NCBI GenBank assembly: GCA_022710585.1
Contig: JAKLGV010000002.1
Location: 118,659 to 182,658, forward strand
Length of the DNA: 64,000 nucleotides
DNA from: Deltaproteobacteria bacterium
Lineage (GTDB): Bacteria > Desulfobacterota > Syntrophia > Syntrophales > Smithellaceae
Direction: 5' to 3'
The notes below the pieces were generated by a model. That model made no database searches. It was not told the DNA's origin and saw only the letters and a list, made by a program, of their open reading frames with translations. The position numbers and the translations under genes were made by a program. Each line of letters opens with the position of its first letter. Positions within the stretch are counted from its first letter, which is position 1. Positions 51,328-60,572 of the stretch are shown piece by piece.

Positions 51328-53223
51328 TTATCTGCATAATCCTTTTCCCGCGGCGGCCTGCAGCGTTGCGCAGTTTCCCAATTGACAGGCCTGTTTTGCG
51401 TCCCGACAACCGGAAATCACATCCCCGGTATTCAAATAAACAAACGCTCTGTTGTTATAGGCATCTGCATAATCCGGTTTCAACGCCAGGGCTTTGCTGT
51501 AATCTCTTAGAGCCTGCCCAGCCATGCCCAGGTTCAGATAGATAAAGGCTCTGTTGTTGTATGCATTGGCATCATCCGGCTTCAGATGAATCGCTTGATT
51601 GAGATCATCAATACCCTGTTTATAAAGGCGCTGTTTAATATAGATATTCCCCCGATTGAAATACGCGGAATGATTGCCGGGATCCAATCGTATAGCCGCG
51701 GTTAAATCGTCAAGAGCTTTCTGATCCTGACCGAGCTGCAGGTAGAGATTTGCCCTGCCTAGGTAGGCGTCGGCGGCATAATCCGGCTTCACCCGGATGG
51801 CCTCCGTGTAATTTTCGATGGCCATTTGATGCTGACCGAGCCGCGTGTAAACAATCGCCCTGTTATGATAGGGCACGACATCAAACGGTCTTATTCGGAT
51901 GACTTCATCGTAATGAAAAATGGCTTCCTGATTTCTCCCCCCGGCAAAGAGAGCGAGACCGAGATTGTTGTGCGCGAGATAGTTGTCTTTTGTGACGCGT
52001 ACAGCGTGACCGAAAACTTTGCTGCTGTTTTCCCAATAGCCGCATTGCTTCCACGCGGAGAAAGCAATAAAAGAGAGGAAAGCAATGGCCAGAGGAAAGA
52101 AAACATTTTGGCGCATTTTTTCGTTTGGGACTAGAAGCGGCAAACACCACGCAAGGATAATTCCAATGCCTATTGAAGGCAGGTAATGATAGCGATCGGC
52201 CATTGCAAAATCACCGATTTGAACGATTCCGATGGCGGGCGCGATGGCGATCAGAAACCAGAACCATCCAACGAAGAGGCAGGGAAGGCTTCCGGCCTTT
52301 ATCAGAACATAGACACTGACGGCTGCAATCGCAATCGATGCCCCCGCCGCTTTCCACAAGGGGATGTGAACGGGGAAAGGATAAAAAATCGCCAGAGAAT
52401 GAGGCCAGAAAGTTTTTGCCAGATACGTCATAAAAGCCACGGGCGCATTGGCGAGCCGGACATTCAGGGGTAAAAGTTCATAGGAAGCACTATGGCCCGG
52501 CGTGTAAAAAGTTACCATGACAACAACCAGGGCAAGAGCCAGAAAGGGAAGTTTTTCCTTCAGTTGCCATAACACCGGATTTTCTTTTTGCGATTTAAAA
52601 CGCTTGAGCGGCCAGTAATCCAGCAGGATCATAATGAACGGCAGCGTGATCACCATCGGCTTGCTCAAAAGAGCCAGGATAAAAGAAAAAAGAACGAGCA
52701 GATATCGTTTTGCGGATTCTTTTTCGGTATAGAAAACATAGAGGCACAAGGTGGTCATCCAGAAAAAGGCGCTCAAAACGTCTTTTCTTTCCGATATCCA
52801 GGCAACGGATTCCACATGAAGCGGATGCAGGGCAAAAAATGCCGCGACAAAAGCGCTTTTCCAGACGGCGCCGGTCATGCGGTTCAAGAGCCAGAAGAGG
52901 AGCAAAGTGCTGAGGACATGCAAAATAAGATTGGTGATGTGATAGCCGCCGGCGTTGAATCCATACAATTGATAATCCATCATGAAGGAAATCCACACCA
53001 GAGGATTCCACAGACCGAAAAGTTTGGTGCTGAATGCCCAGAGAAATCCGTTAAGCGTTAACCCTGATTGAACGTGAATATTCTCTGTGATGTAAACAGG
53101 ATCATCATAATTAATAAAATCGAACCTGTGGACTTGCGAGTAAACCGCTAAGGTCACTAACGCCAGAAGAATATAAATAACAATATTCTTTTTACTTGTT
53201 TGGACAGTTTGTTTGCTTAACAT
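51328..53223 (-). CDS. GT-C (TMTC/PMT-like) membrane protein with TPRs, copy 3
   Basis: The 631-residue copy has INYDDPVYI in the first loop, HPLHVESVAWISERKDVLS and MADRYHYLPSIGI in the membrane half. Five TPRs follow (about 420-590), and the tail is GCRDAKQACQLGNC...GLCR. One TPR has an extra residue (KPDYAADAYLG). It starts 128 bp after the 494-residue GT-C-like gene. The internal cytoplasmic loop near residues 205-225 is Lys-rich (RFKSQKENPVLWQLKEK), as in copies 1 and 5. Confidence 0.8.
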   Translation of the reverse strand: MLSKQTVQTSKKNIVIYILLALVTLAVYSQVHRFDFINYDDPVYITENIHVQSGLTLNGFLWAFSTKLFGLWNPLVWISFMMDYQLYGFNAGGYHITNLILHVLSTLLLFWLLNRMTGAVWKSAFVAAFFALHPLHVESVAWISERKDVLSAFFWMTTLCLYVFYTEKESAKRYLLVLFSFILALLSKPMVITLPFIMILLDYWPLKRFKSQKENPVLWQLKEKLPFLALALVVVMVTFYTPGHSASYELLPLNVRLANAPVAFMTYLAKTFWPHSLAIFYPFPVHIPLWKAAGASIAIAAVSVYVLIKAGSLPCLFVGWFWFLIAIAPAIGIVQIGDFAMADRYHYLPSIGIGIILAWCLPLLVPNEKMRQNVFFPLAIAFLSFIAFSAWKQCGYWENSSKVFGHAVRVTKDNYLAHNNLGLALFAGGRNQEAIFHYDEVIRIRPFDVVPYHNRAIVYTRLGQHQMAIENYTEAIRVKPDYAADAYLGRANLYLQLGQDQKALDDLTAAIRLDPGNHSAYFNRGNIYIKQRLYKQGIDDLNQAIHLKPDDANAYNNRAFIYLNLGMAGQALRDYSKALALKPDYADAYNNRAFVYLNTGDVISGCRDAKQACQLGNCATLQAAAGKGLCR

Positions 53224-53351
53224 AACCCGTATCCATTACGGACTTTCAGGACGGCAGCAGTCCGCATGCTCATATAAACTTGTTAAAAAGAGAGTCATCA
53301 TTAAGCTATTTCGATAAATTTTTCAAATCTTTCTGGTTTTATTTGGCGTGA

Positions 53352-54836
53352 TCAGGAAAACGGTTCAGGTGAATTTTGTCCTTGACTGATTTTCCCCCAC
53401 CACCAGGCAAAGGCAAGGGTAATTAAAATAAAAGCAATGAGCCAGATGCAGGCGGCAATTCCCGGTTCTATGCCAAGTCCGAGACTCAATATATTGTTGC
53501 CGTTGAAATGATAATGGAGGAATTCTTTCACAAGATACAGTTTGCCGGATATAGAGCCGGCCAGCGGGGCAAGAGCCGTGCTTTTGTCGGGAACCATATA
53601 CATAACGGTTACTTTTGCCATCCAGGTGCTGATCAGGCCAAAACCGGCTATGGTCCAGAACACAAAAGCATTGATTCTTTTTTGGTTCAGATAAACAGCG
53701 TTTTCATAAAGCAGCAAGGCAGTCATCACCAGCAAGTAACGCGGACCGTAAGTCCAGCCGCCCCACCAGGTAAAAAAAGATGAAATCGCGAGAAAAAAGA
53801 CCACAGAAAATGTTGCCAGATAACTGGTTAAAAGTTTTCTATAGTCGTAATCGGTGAAAAATTCCCTGATCAGGAAATAGCCGCCCAGCGCCAGCGCCGG
53901 CGCGTGCGGTATTAAACCGGCATAAACACCGAAAGACAGCCCCCATATCGATTGCCAGGAAGGAAGCGAAAAGCCGTAATGACTGGACAGACCCGTAAAA
54001 GCCTGAGCCACATGATAAGCATTCAGCGTTTTAAGGATATGTCCTGTCGTGATCCAGTTATAAGCCATGAAGCCGAGAACAGCCGGCAGTGCGCCTAATC
54101 CGTATAACGCGCTTTTCTTAAAACTTTTTTCACGAACGGCAATGATCAGCAGCCACAAAGGAAGCGCGATGCCCACCGTATATTCGGTTAAAAAACTCAG
54201 TCCCACACAGAGGCCGGAGCGGAAATAGGCGCGGTCTTGAATATAGATATAGCCGAACAGCAGCAGAAAAGCCGCGAAGATATGGTTGAAAAAAGTTCCT
54301 GCAAAGACAAAGAGGAAAGATCCGTAAAACGAAACCATGACCAGCACAACCGTGGACGGTCGGCCTGAGGCCGCCAGAGCTTTCTTCAGCGTTATAAAAA
54401 CCATGGCGGCGAAAGGAATGCTCCCGAACAGGAGACTGCACATAAATAACAATGGAATCATATCCGGATATACCGAAAGCCTGCCATCCCTGATCCCCAG
54501 AGGCCCCCAGATATAGATCGGATATTTTTTGCCTGTTCTTATGTCTGTTTTGTCGAGCCCGACGGTTTTTATAAGCCAGTAGAAAGGAACAGCCGCCAAA
54601 GTCGGCAGTGGCGCCTTATCCGAGAAATAGTGCTCGCCGACTCTGCTTTTATCGCCGGTGCGCCTGACATATTTATCGATGGCCAGAGAGCCGTCTTCCA
54701 GAAGCGTCAGAACGGGGAGCGCTCTGGATACGGCGTTTGGCGTGCACCAGATATCAACGTAAAACGATGATATAAAGAGATTTGCGGCCAGAAAAGCCAG
54801 CATAAAAATGTGCGTTTGGCGATGACGGGGTTTCAT
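53352..54836 (-). CDS. Polytopic GT-C-like membrane protein without TPRs
   Basis: The 494-residue protein has about eleven membrane segments and no TPR. Its first outer loop contains GEHYFSDKAPLPTLAAVPFY, like the SDKAP loops in other bacterial membrane proteins annotated as family 39-type glycosyltransferases or uncharacterised. It does not share the DD or RKDVLS motifs of its neighbours, so it is no paralogue. It lies inside the six-gene cluster on the same strand. It may supply or use the same lipid-linked sugar, by position only. Confidence 0.6.
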   Translation of the reverse strand: MKPRHRQTHIFMLAFLAANLFISSFYVDIWCTPNAVSRALPVLTLLEDGSLAIDKYVRRTGDKSRVGEHYFSDKAPLPTLAAVPFYWLIKTVGLDKTDIRTGKKYPIYIWGPLGIRDGRLSVYPDMIPLLFMCSLLFGSIPFAAMVFITLKKALAASGRPSTVVLVMVSFYGSFLFVFAGTFFNHIFAAFLLLFGYIYIQDRAYFRSGLCVGLSFLTEYTVGIALPLWLLIIAVREKSFKKSALYGLGALPAVLGFMAYNWITTGHILKTLNAYHVAQAFTGLSSHYGFSLPSWQSIWGLSFGVYAGLIPHAPALALGGYFLIREFFTDYDYRKLLTSYLATFSVVFFLAISSFFTWWGGWTYGPRYLLVMTALLLYENAVYLNQKRINAFVFWTIAGFGLISTWMAKVTVMYMVPDKSTALAPLAGSISGKLYLVKEFLHYHFNGNNILSLGLGIEPGIAACIWLIAFILITLAFAWWWGKISQGQNSPEPFS

Positions 54837-54954
54837 GACCGCGCAATATAAGATGGACGGTATCCTGTGTCAACTAAATCCTGGATTACCGGTTGGCCTC
54901 ACAAAAAAATACAGTGGGAAAGAATAGAAAGGTTATCCAAAAGAAGGGATACGA

Positions 54955-56760
54955 TCAGCGGCACGTGCCTTGAGCTTTTAAGGCCTGCGTTAGTGAACAG
55001 TCGCCCAGCCCACATGCCTTTTCGGCGTCCCGGCAGCCGGCGACCGTATGGTTCTGCTTCAGATAAGCATCGGCTCTGTTGAGGTAAGCGCTGACATAAT
55101 CCGGTTTCAGCTGAATCGCCCGGCTGAAGTCTTCAACGGCTTTCTGATGCTGTCCCAGGGCGCTGTAAGCCAGTCCTCTATTATTGTACGTTTTGACGTA
55201 ATCAGGCTGGATAGCAATCACCTTATTGAAATCATCGATGGCCAGTTGATACTGTCCGTGCCGGCCGTAAATATTGCCGCGGTTGTTGAAGGCTTCGACA
55301 TAGTCAGGCTTTAAACGGATCGCATCGGTGAGGTCCTGAATGGCATTTTCATTCCGGTCTATTTTGGAATAAGCATTGCCCCGGTTGAAATAGGCTTCCG
55401 CGTCATTCGGTTTCAGGCGAATCGCCTCGCTGTAGCTCTGGATTTCTTTTTGCTGCTGATATCTTCCCAGTTGAGTAAAATCACCGCCCATATGTTTCAG
55501 AGTCTGACGATCTATTTGCATCACGCGCGCGGCGTGGTTGAAGAGAGAAAAACCGCTCTTCCAGTAGCCGCATTGATGCCACGTCAACAGGGACAGCATG
55601 GCGAGGACTACGATGGCTGATGGCAGCAAAAGCCTTTTGCGGATTTCTTTTTCACGGAAGAAAAGAGGAATTCCCCAGGCCAGCATCATGGCGATGCCCA
55701 TCGAGGGCAGATAGGTATAACGGTCGGCCATGGCGTGTTTTCCAACTTGAACCAGACCGATCATGGGAACCAGCGTTCCCAGATACCAAAACCAGCCTGA
55801 AAACAGGAACGGCAATGATTTGATATAATAAACGACCATCAGACTGATGATGATGAGAACGGAAAGAGAGAGGATAATTTTCCATGGAGGTAGAAAAAAA
55901 TCATAAGGATAAAACACAATCAGATTGGCCGGCCAGAAGGTTTTGGCAAGATACATGGCGTAGGAAAAAACCGCGTTGGTCATTCGCGCGGTAAGCGGCA
56001 GAGTATCCACCGATGAAAGAGCGCCCGATGTGTTTTCCGCCAGAAAGACGATGATGCTGGCGGCGATTGCCAGAATCAGAAAAGGAACCTTTTCCCACAC
56101 CAGCATTCCCACGGACTTCAATTTATTCTCTCCCGGAACGCAAAACGCTTTCCGGATTCGTCCCAGCGGCCAGTAATCCAGCAGCAGGAGGGCAAAAGGC
56201 AGGGTCACCCACATCGGCTTGGACATCAGACTGAAAATGAATAACAGCAGACAAAGGCCATAACGGGAGATGCTGGTCCTTTCCGCGTAGAAGGCATAAG
56301 CATAAATGCTTGCCATGCCGAAAAACATGCTGAGCACATCTTTTCGCTCCGAGGTCCAGGCCACGGATTCCACCCTCAGCGGATGCAGGGCGAAGAAGGC
56401 GGCGGCAAAAGCGGCCGGCCAGAGATTGCCGGTTGTTTTGTGCAGGAAGAGAAACAGCAGGATGACGGTGCCGATGTGGAGCAGCAGACTGACCAGATGA
56501 TGTCCTCCCGCATCATTGCCGAAGAGCTGCCAGTCCAGCATATGCGAAATCCACGTCAGCGGATGCCAGAATGCGAGATAGGTGGTCGTGAAGGCCCATT
56601 TGATATTCTGGAGGGTAAGACCGTTCTGGACGACATGATTTTTGGTGATGTAACCGGGGTCGTCCAGGTTGATGAAGTGATTGCCCCCTATACGGCCGAA
56701 GGCTGTTAAGGACGCGGCAATTAAAAATATGATAATGACGTAAGTATATTTCTGCTTCAT
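54955..56760 (-). CDS. GT-C (TMTC/PMT-like) membrane protein with TPRs, copy 4
   Basis: The 601-residue copy has INLDDPGYI, HPLRVESVAWTSERKDVLS and MADRYTYLPSMGI. Three full TPRs and a partial one follow (about 440-565), then the tail GCRDAEKACGLGDC...GTCR. Residues encoded by 56077-56569 are almost identical to those of copy 6, while the rest differs. It uses HPLR in place of HPLH, as does copy 6, and belongs with it in a sub-type with RISRYG-like loops (TSISRYGLC). Confidence 0.8.
   Translation of the reverse strand: MKQKYTYVIIIFLIAASLTAFGRIGGNHFINLDDPGYITKNHVVQNGLTLQNIKWAFTTTYLAFWHPLTWISHMLDWQLFGNDAGGHHLVSLLLHIGTVILLFLFLHKTTGNLWPAAFAAAFFALHPLRVESVAWTSERKDVLSMFFGMASIYAYAFYAERTSISRYGLCLLLFIFSLMSKPMWVTLPFALLLLDYWPLGRIRKAFCVPGENKLKSVGMLVWEKVPFLILAIAASIIVFLAENTSGALSSVDTLPLTARMTNAVFSYAMYLAKTFWPANLIVFYPYDFFLPPWKIILSLSVLIIISLMVVYYIKSLPFLFSGWFWYLGTLVPMIGLVQVGKHAMADRYTYLPSMGIAMMLAWGIPLFFREKEIRKRLLLPSAIVVLAMLSLLTWHQCGYWKSGFSLFNHAARVMQIDRQTLKHMGGDFTQLGRYQQQKEIQSYSEAIRLKPNDAEAYFNRGNAYSKIDRNENAIQDLTDAIRLKPDYVEAFNNRGNIYGRHGQYQLAIDDFNKVIAIQPDYVKTYNNRGLAYSALGQHQKAVEDFSRAIQLKPDYVSAYLNRADAYLKQNHTVAGCRDAEKACGLGDCSLTQALKAQGTCR
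56077..56569 (-). repeat. 493-bp block shared with 59835-60327 (copy 4 side)
   Basis: By direct reading it differs from 59835-60327 at about 22 of 493 positions without any gap (about 95.5% identity), while sequence on both sides differs at once. It codes for the central membrane helices of copy 4. Confidence 0.85.
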
Positions 56761-56821
56761 CGATTCGGGTAACCTGTTTTCAATAAAAACATAACAAGAA
56801 CATTCCGCGCCTGCTCAGCCA

Positions 56822-58735
56822 TTATCTTTCCTTACAGACCTTTTTGGTTATGGCAACTTGCCATGTTGCGCAGTTGCCCAGCGCGCACGCTTTTTTCGCA
56901 TCCCGGCAGCCGGAAGCCATATCTCCACGATTGAGATAGACAAAAGCCCTATTGTTATAGGCATCGGCGTAATCCGTCTTTAAAGCAATCGCTCTGCTGT
57001 AATCGCCAATGGCTTCCTGATGCCGTCCCTGCGAAAAATAAATAAAAGCCCTGTTGTTGTAAGCATCGGCGTAATCCGGTTTCAGGACGATGGCTTGACT
57101 CAGATCATGGATAGCCTCCTGGTGCCGGTTCAGGCTGATATAGCTGTTCCCGCGGTTGAAATAGGCAAGAGCATTGTCGGGTTGCAGACGGATGGCTTTG
57201 GTGAAATCCTGAACGGCCAGGGGATACTGTCCGAACTGATGATACATAACACCTCTGTTATAATAAGAATCAGCGTAATCCGGCTTCGACCGGATGGCCT
57301 CGGTGAAATCCTGAATGGCGGATTCATAACGGCTTAATCCCGCGTACGCTTTTCCCCGGTTGTTGTAAATAAGGATGTTGTCCGGCATGACGTCATGCGC
57401 TTTATTATAGTGATAAATCGCCTCCTGCATTTTTCCCGCGGCCAGCAGCTCCGATCCGAAATTGATGTGCGCCAGGTAATTATTTTTGGTTGCCTCGAGC
57501 GTGTGCGTCAGGAGTTTGCGGTTGTTTTCCCAGTAGCCGCATTGCCGCCATGAGAACAGGGCCATGAGGGTCAGTACTATCATCCCCGCCGGCAGTAAAA
57601 AACTTTTTCTCATCGGCCTGCTTGGGAGGCCATACGGAATTCCCCATCCCGCCATCACGGCAAGACCTATGGAAGGGAGATAATGGTAACGGTCGGCCAT
57701 GGCGAAATCTCCGATCGGAATGATGCCGATGACGGGTGCGATCGTGATCACGAACCAGGCCCATCCCGTAAAAAGAGGAGGCAAACGTTTGACGGCCGCG
57801 ACGGAGACGGCGGTGATGGCGATCGTCAGCAGGAGGGCGACCATGACTTGCGTCGCCGAAATTTCGAGGGGAAAAGGATAGAACACCGCCAGATGATGGG
57901 GCCAGAGCGTCTTTTCCAGATAAGTCATCAAAGCAATGATGGCATTGTCCACGCGTGAGATAAGAGAAAAGCTAATGTCCCGACCTCCTGTCTTATGCTG
58001 CGCTAAAACGGTAATGATGGAAAAAACAACGGATAGAACGAAAAAGGGCCACTTTTCCTTCAATTGCCAGAGGAACATATTGCCTTTCTGCGATTCACTC
58101 CCGACGCGGAATCTGGCCAGCGGCCAGTAATCCAGTAAAATCATAATGACCGGCAGCGTGATGACCATGGGCTTGCTCAAGAGCGCCAGGACGAAAGAAA
58201 AAAGAACCGGCAGATATCGTTTGATAGCCGGCTTTTCCGTGTAATAGACGTACAGGCATAAGGTCAGCATCCAGAAAAAGGCGCTCAGGACATCCTTTCT
58301 TTCCGAAATCCAGGCGACGGATTCCACGTGCAGTGGGTGCAAAGCGAAGAAAGCGGCTACAAAAGCGCTTTTCCAGAGGGCTCCCGTCATGCGGCAAAAG
58401 AGCCAGAAGAGCAACCAAGTGCTGAGGATATGCAGAATCAGATTGGTGATATGATACCCGCCGGCGTTCAGACCGTAAAACTGATAATCGGCCATCAGAG
58501 ACAGCCAGGTCAGAGGATGCCAGAATTCGGCATAGGTTGTGCTCAACGCCCAGACAATGCCGGCCGCCGATAAGCCGGATTGGAGATGTTTATTTTGGGT
58601 GACATAAATGTTGTCGTCAATGTTGACGAAATCAAACGTGAACACTTGCCCGTAAACGGCCAACGTCATAACGCCCAGAGCAAGATAAATCATTAATGAT
58701 ATTTTTTGATTATGGAGATTCCGTTTCTTTAACAT
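56822..58735 (-). CDS. GT-C (TMTC/PMT-like) membrane protein with TPRs, copy 5
   Basis: The 637-residue copy has VNIDDNIYV, HPLHVESVAWISERKDVLS and MADRYHYLPSIGL. Five TPRs follow (about 420-590), then the tail GCRDAKKACALGNC...KVCKER, which differs from the other tails in its last residues. Its membrane half is closest to copy 1, 31 kb away. It follows copy 6 after 88 bp and precedes copy 4 by 61 bp. Confidence 0.8.
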   Translation of the reverse strand: MLKKRNLHNQKISLMIYLALGVMTLAVYGQVFTFDFVNIDDNIYVTQNKHLQSGLSAAGIVWALSTTYAEFWHPLTWLSLMADYQFYGLNAGGYHITNLILHILSTWLLFWLFCRMTGALWKSAFVAAFFALHPLHVESVAWISERKDVLSAFFWMLTLCLYVYYTEKPAIKRYLPVLFSFVLALLSKPMVITLPVIMILLDYWPLARFRVGSESQKGNMFLWQLKEKWPFFVLSVVFSIITVLAQHKTGGRDISFSLISRVDNAIIALMTYLEKTLWPHHLAVFYPFPLEISATQVMVALLLTIAITAVSVAAVKRLPPLFTGWAWFVITIAPVIGIIPIGDFAMADRYHYLPSIGLAVMAGWGIPYGLPSRPMRKSFLLPAGMIVLTLMALFSWRQCGYWENNRKLLTHTLEATKNNYLAHINFGSELLAAGKMQEAIYHYNKAHDVMPDNILIYNNRGKAYAGLSRYESAIQDFTEAIRSKPDYADSYYNRGVMYHQFGQYPLAVQDFTKAIRLQPDNALAYFNRGNSYISLNRHQEAIHDLSQAIVLKPDYADAYNNRAFIYFSQGRHQEAIGDYSRAIALKTDYADAYNNRAFVYLNRGDMASGCRDAKKACALGNCATWQVAITKKVCKER

Positions 58736-58823
58736 ATCAAGCGCCTGTGTTGTCCCGAAAATTATTTTTTAAAGAATAATTTTTTAATCATAATGTCAAG
58801 CGGTACCAATCATCAAACAATCG

Positions 58824-60518
58824 TCAGCGGCATAATCCCTGATCCTGTGCTTTTTTCATCAGGCCGCATTCGCCCATGGAGCAGGCTTTTCCCGCATCCC
58901 GGCAGCCGAATTTATGGTTGCCCTGCGAGAAATAAGCGTTGCCTCTGCCGGTATAAGCCTGAATATTACAGGGTTGCAGAGAAAGGGCCGTAGTAAAATC
59001 TTCAGTGGCCTGCCGGTAGTCACCCATTTTATGGTAGGTCAGAGCCCTGTTGTAATATCCGTTCGGATTATCCGCCTTCAGTGAGATGGATTTGTTAAAG
59101 TCACTGAGAGCCTGTTGGTACATGCCCGCCCTGGCGTAAATCACCCCTCTGCTATTGCAGGAAAGATAATTGGGATGGATATGAATGGCTCTACTGAAGT
59201 GATCAAGCGCGGCTCGGAGATTTCCTTCTTTATAAAAGAGAGTTCCCATATTGTGGTGCATCTTATCGTTATTCCTGGTCATCTTGATGGCCTGGCTAAA
59301 TAAAGTGATGCTGTTTTTCCAATACCCACATTGATGAAACGTCAGGATGAGCAAGACAGACAGCAGGATAGCGGCTGCCGGTAATACAAGGTTCCGGCGC
59401 ATCGATTCGCTGCTGATGAAATGTAAAGTTCCCCAGGTCAGCATCATACAGATGCCGATGGAAGGTAGATACGTGTAGCGGTCCGCCATGGCCTGGGAAC
59501 CGACCTGTATCAGGCCGATAACCGGAACAAGCGTTCCCAGATACCAGAACCAGCCCACAAAGAGAAAAGGCAATTTTCTAAAATAACACAGGACCACACC
59601 CATGAAGAATAGGATTCCCAAACCTGCCAGCAGAACCTTCCAACCGATCAGAGAGACGTCATAGGGATAATAGACGGCCAGATCAGTCGGCCAGAAGATC
59701 TTTCCAAGATAGGCGGCATAGGAGAAAATAGCATTGGATAATCTCGCGTCAAACGGGATGCTGTCCGCTTTTGCCATGGCGCCGATTTGATTCTGCGCGA
59801 AGATTGCGAGAAGACTGACGGCAGCGGCCGGAACCAGAAAAGGAACCTTTTCCCACACCAGCATTCCCACAGACTTCAATTTATTTTCTCCCGGGAGGGA
59901 AAACGCTTTCCGGATTCGTCCCAGCGGCCAGTAATCCAGCAACAGGAGGGCAAAAGGCAGGGTCACCCACATCGGTTTGGACATCAGACTGAAAATGAAT
60001 AACAGCAGACAAAGACCATAACGGGAGATGCTGGTTCTTTCCGCGTAGAAGGCATAGGCGTAAACGCTGGCCATGCCGAAAAACATACTGAGCACATCTT
60101 TTCTCTCCGAGGCCCAGGCCACGGATTCCACCCTCAGCGGATGCAGGGCGAAGAAGGCAGCGGCAAAAGCGGCCGGCCAGAGATTGCCGGTTGTTTTGTG
60201 CAGGAAGAGGAACAGCAGGATGGCGGTGCCGATATGGAGCAGCAGACTGACCAGATGATGTCCTCCCGCATCATTGCCGAAGAGCTGCCAGTCCAGCATA
60301 TGCGACATCCACGTCAGCGGGTGCCAGTAGCTGCGATGAAAAGTGGAAAATGCCCATTGAATGTTTTCAAGATTAAAGCCTGATTGAATATGGGTGTTTT
60401 CGGTAATGTACACGTCGTCGTCGAAATTGATAAATTCATTTTTTGCGACAGGACTGAAGGCGATAAAGGAAGATATGATTAAGAATATAATAATGAGATA
60501 AACATTTTTTTTCTTCAT
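58824..60518 (-). CDS. GT-C (TMTC/PMT-like) membrane protein with TPRs, copy 6
   Basis: The 564-residue copy has INFDDDVYI, HPLRVESVAWASERKDVLS and MADRYTYLPSIGI. Only three TPRs follow (about 425-525), then the tail GCRDAGKACSMGEC...GLCR. The block 59835-60327 is shared with copy 4. An AT-only inverted repeat (AAAATTATT...AATAATTTT, near 58758-58783) follows its stop and precedes copy 5. Confidence 0.8.
   Translation of the reverse strand: MKKKNVYLIIIFLIISSFIAFSPVAKNEFINFDDDVYITENTHIQSGFNLENIQWAFSTFHRSYWHPLTWMSHMLDWQLFGNDAGGHHLVSLLLHIGTAILLFLFLHKTTGNLWPAAFAAAFFALHPLRVESVAWASERKDVLSMFFGMASVYAYAFYAERTSISRYGLCLLLFIFSLMSKPMWVTLPFALLLLDYWPLGRIRKAFSLPGENKLKSVGMLVWEKVPFLVPAAAVSLLAIFAQNQIGAMAKADSIPFDARLSNAIFSYAAYLGKIFWPTDLAVYYPYDVSLIGWKVLLAGLGILFFMGVVLCYFRKLPFLFVGWFWYLGTLVPVIGLIQVGSQAMADRYTYLPSIGICMMLTWGTLHFISSESMRRNLVLPAAAILLSVLLILTFHQCGYWKNSITLFSQAIKMTRNNDKMHHNMGTLFYKEGNLRAALDHFSRAIHIHPNYLSCNSRGVIYARAGMYQQALSDFNKSISLKADNPNGYYNRALTYHKMGDYRQATEDFTTALSLQPCNIQAYTGRGNAYFSQGNHKFGCRDAGKACSMGECGLMKKAQDQGLCR
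59835..60327 (-). repeat. 493-bp block shared with 56077-56569 (copy 6 side)
   Basis: This is the partner of 56077-56569, at a constant offset of 3758 bases. The identity ends sharply near CAGAAAAGG on one side and TGCCAG on the other. Confidence 0.85.
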
Positions 60519-60572
60519 AAATTTATCGAAACTTCTTCAGAAATACGTTTAACTTTTTTGAGACTGATTATT

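Noticed and set aside
58758..58783. Terminator between copies 5 and 6
   Set aside because: The inverted repeat is made of A and T only, too weak to call as a terminator.
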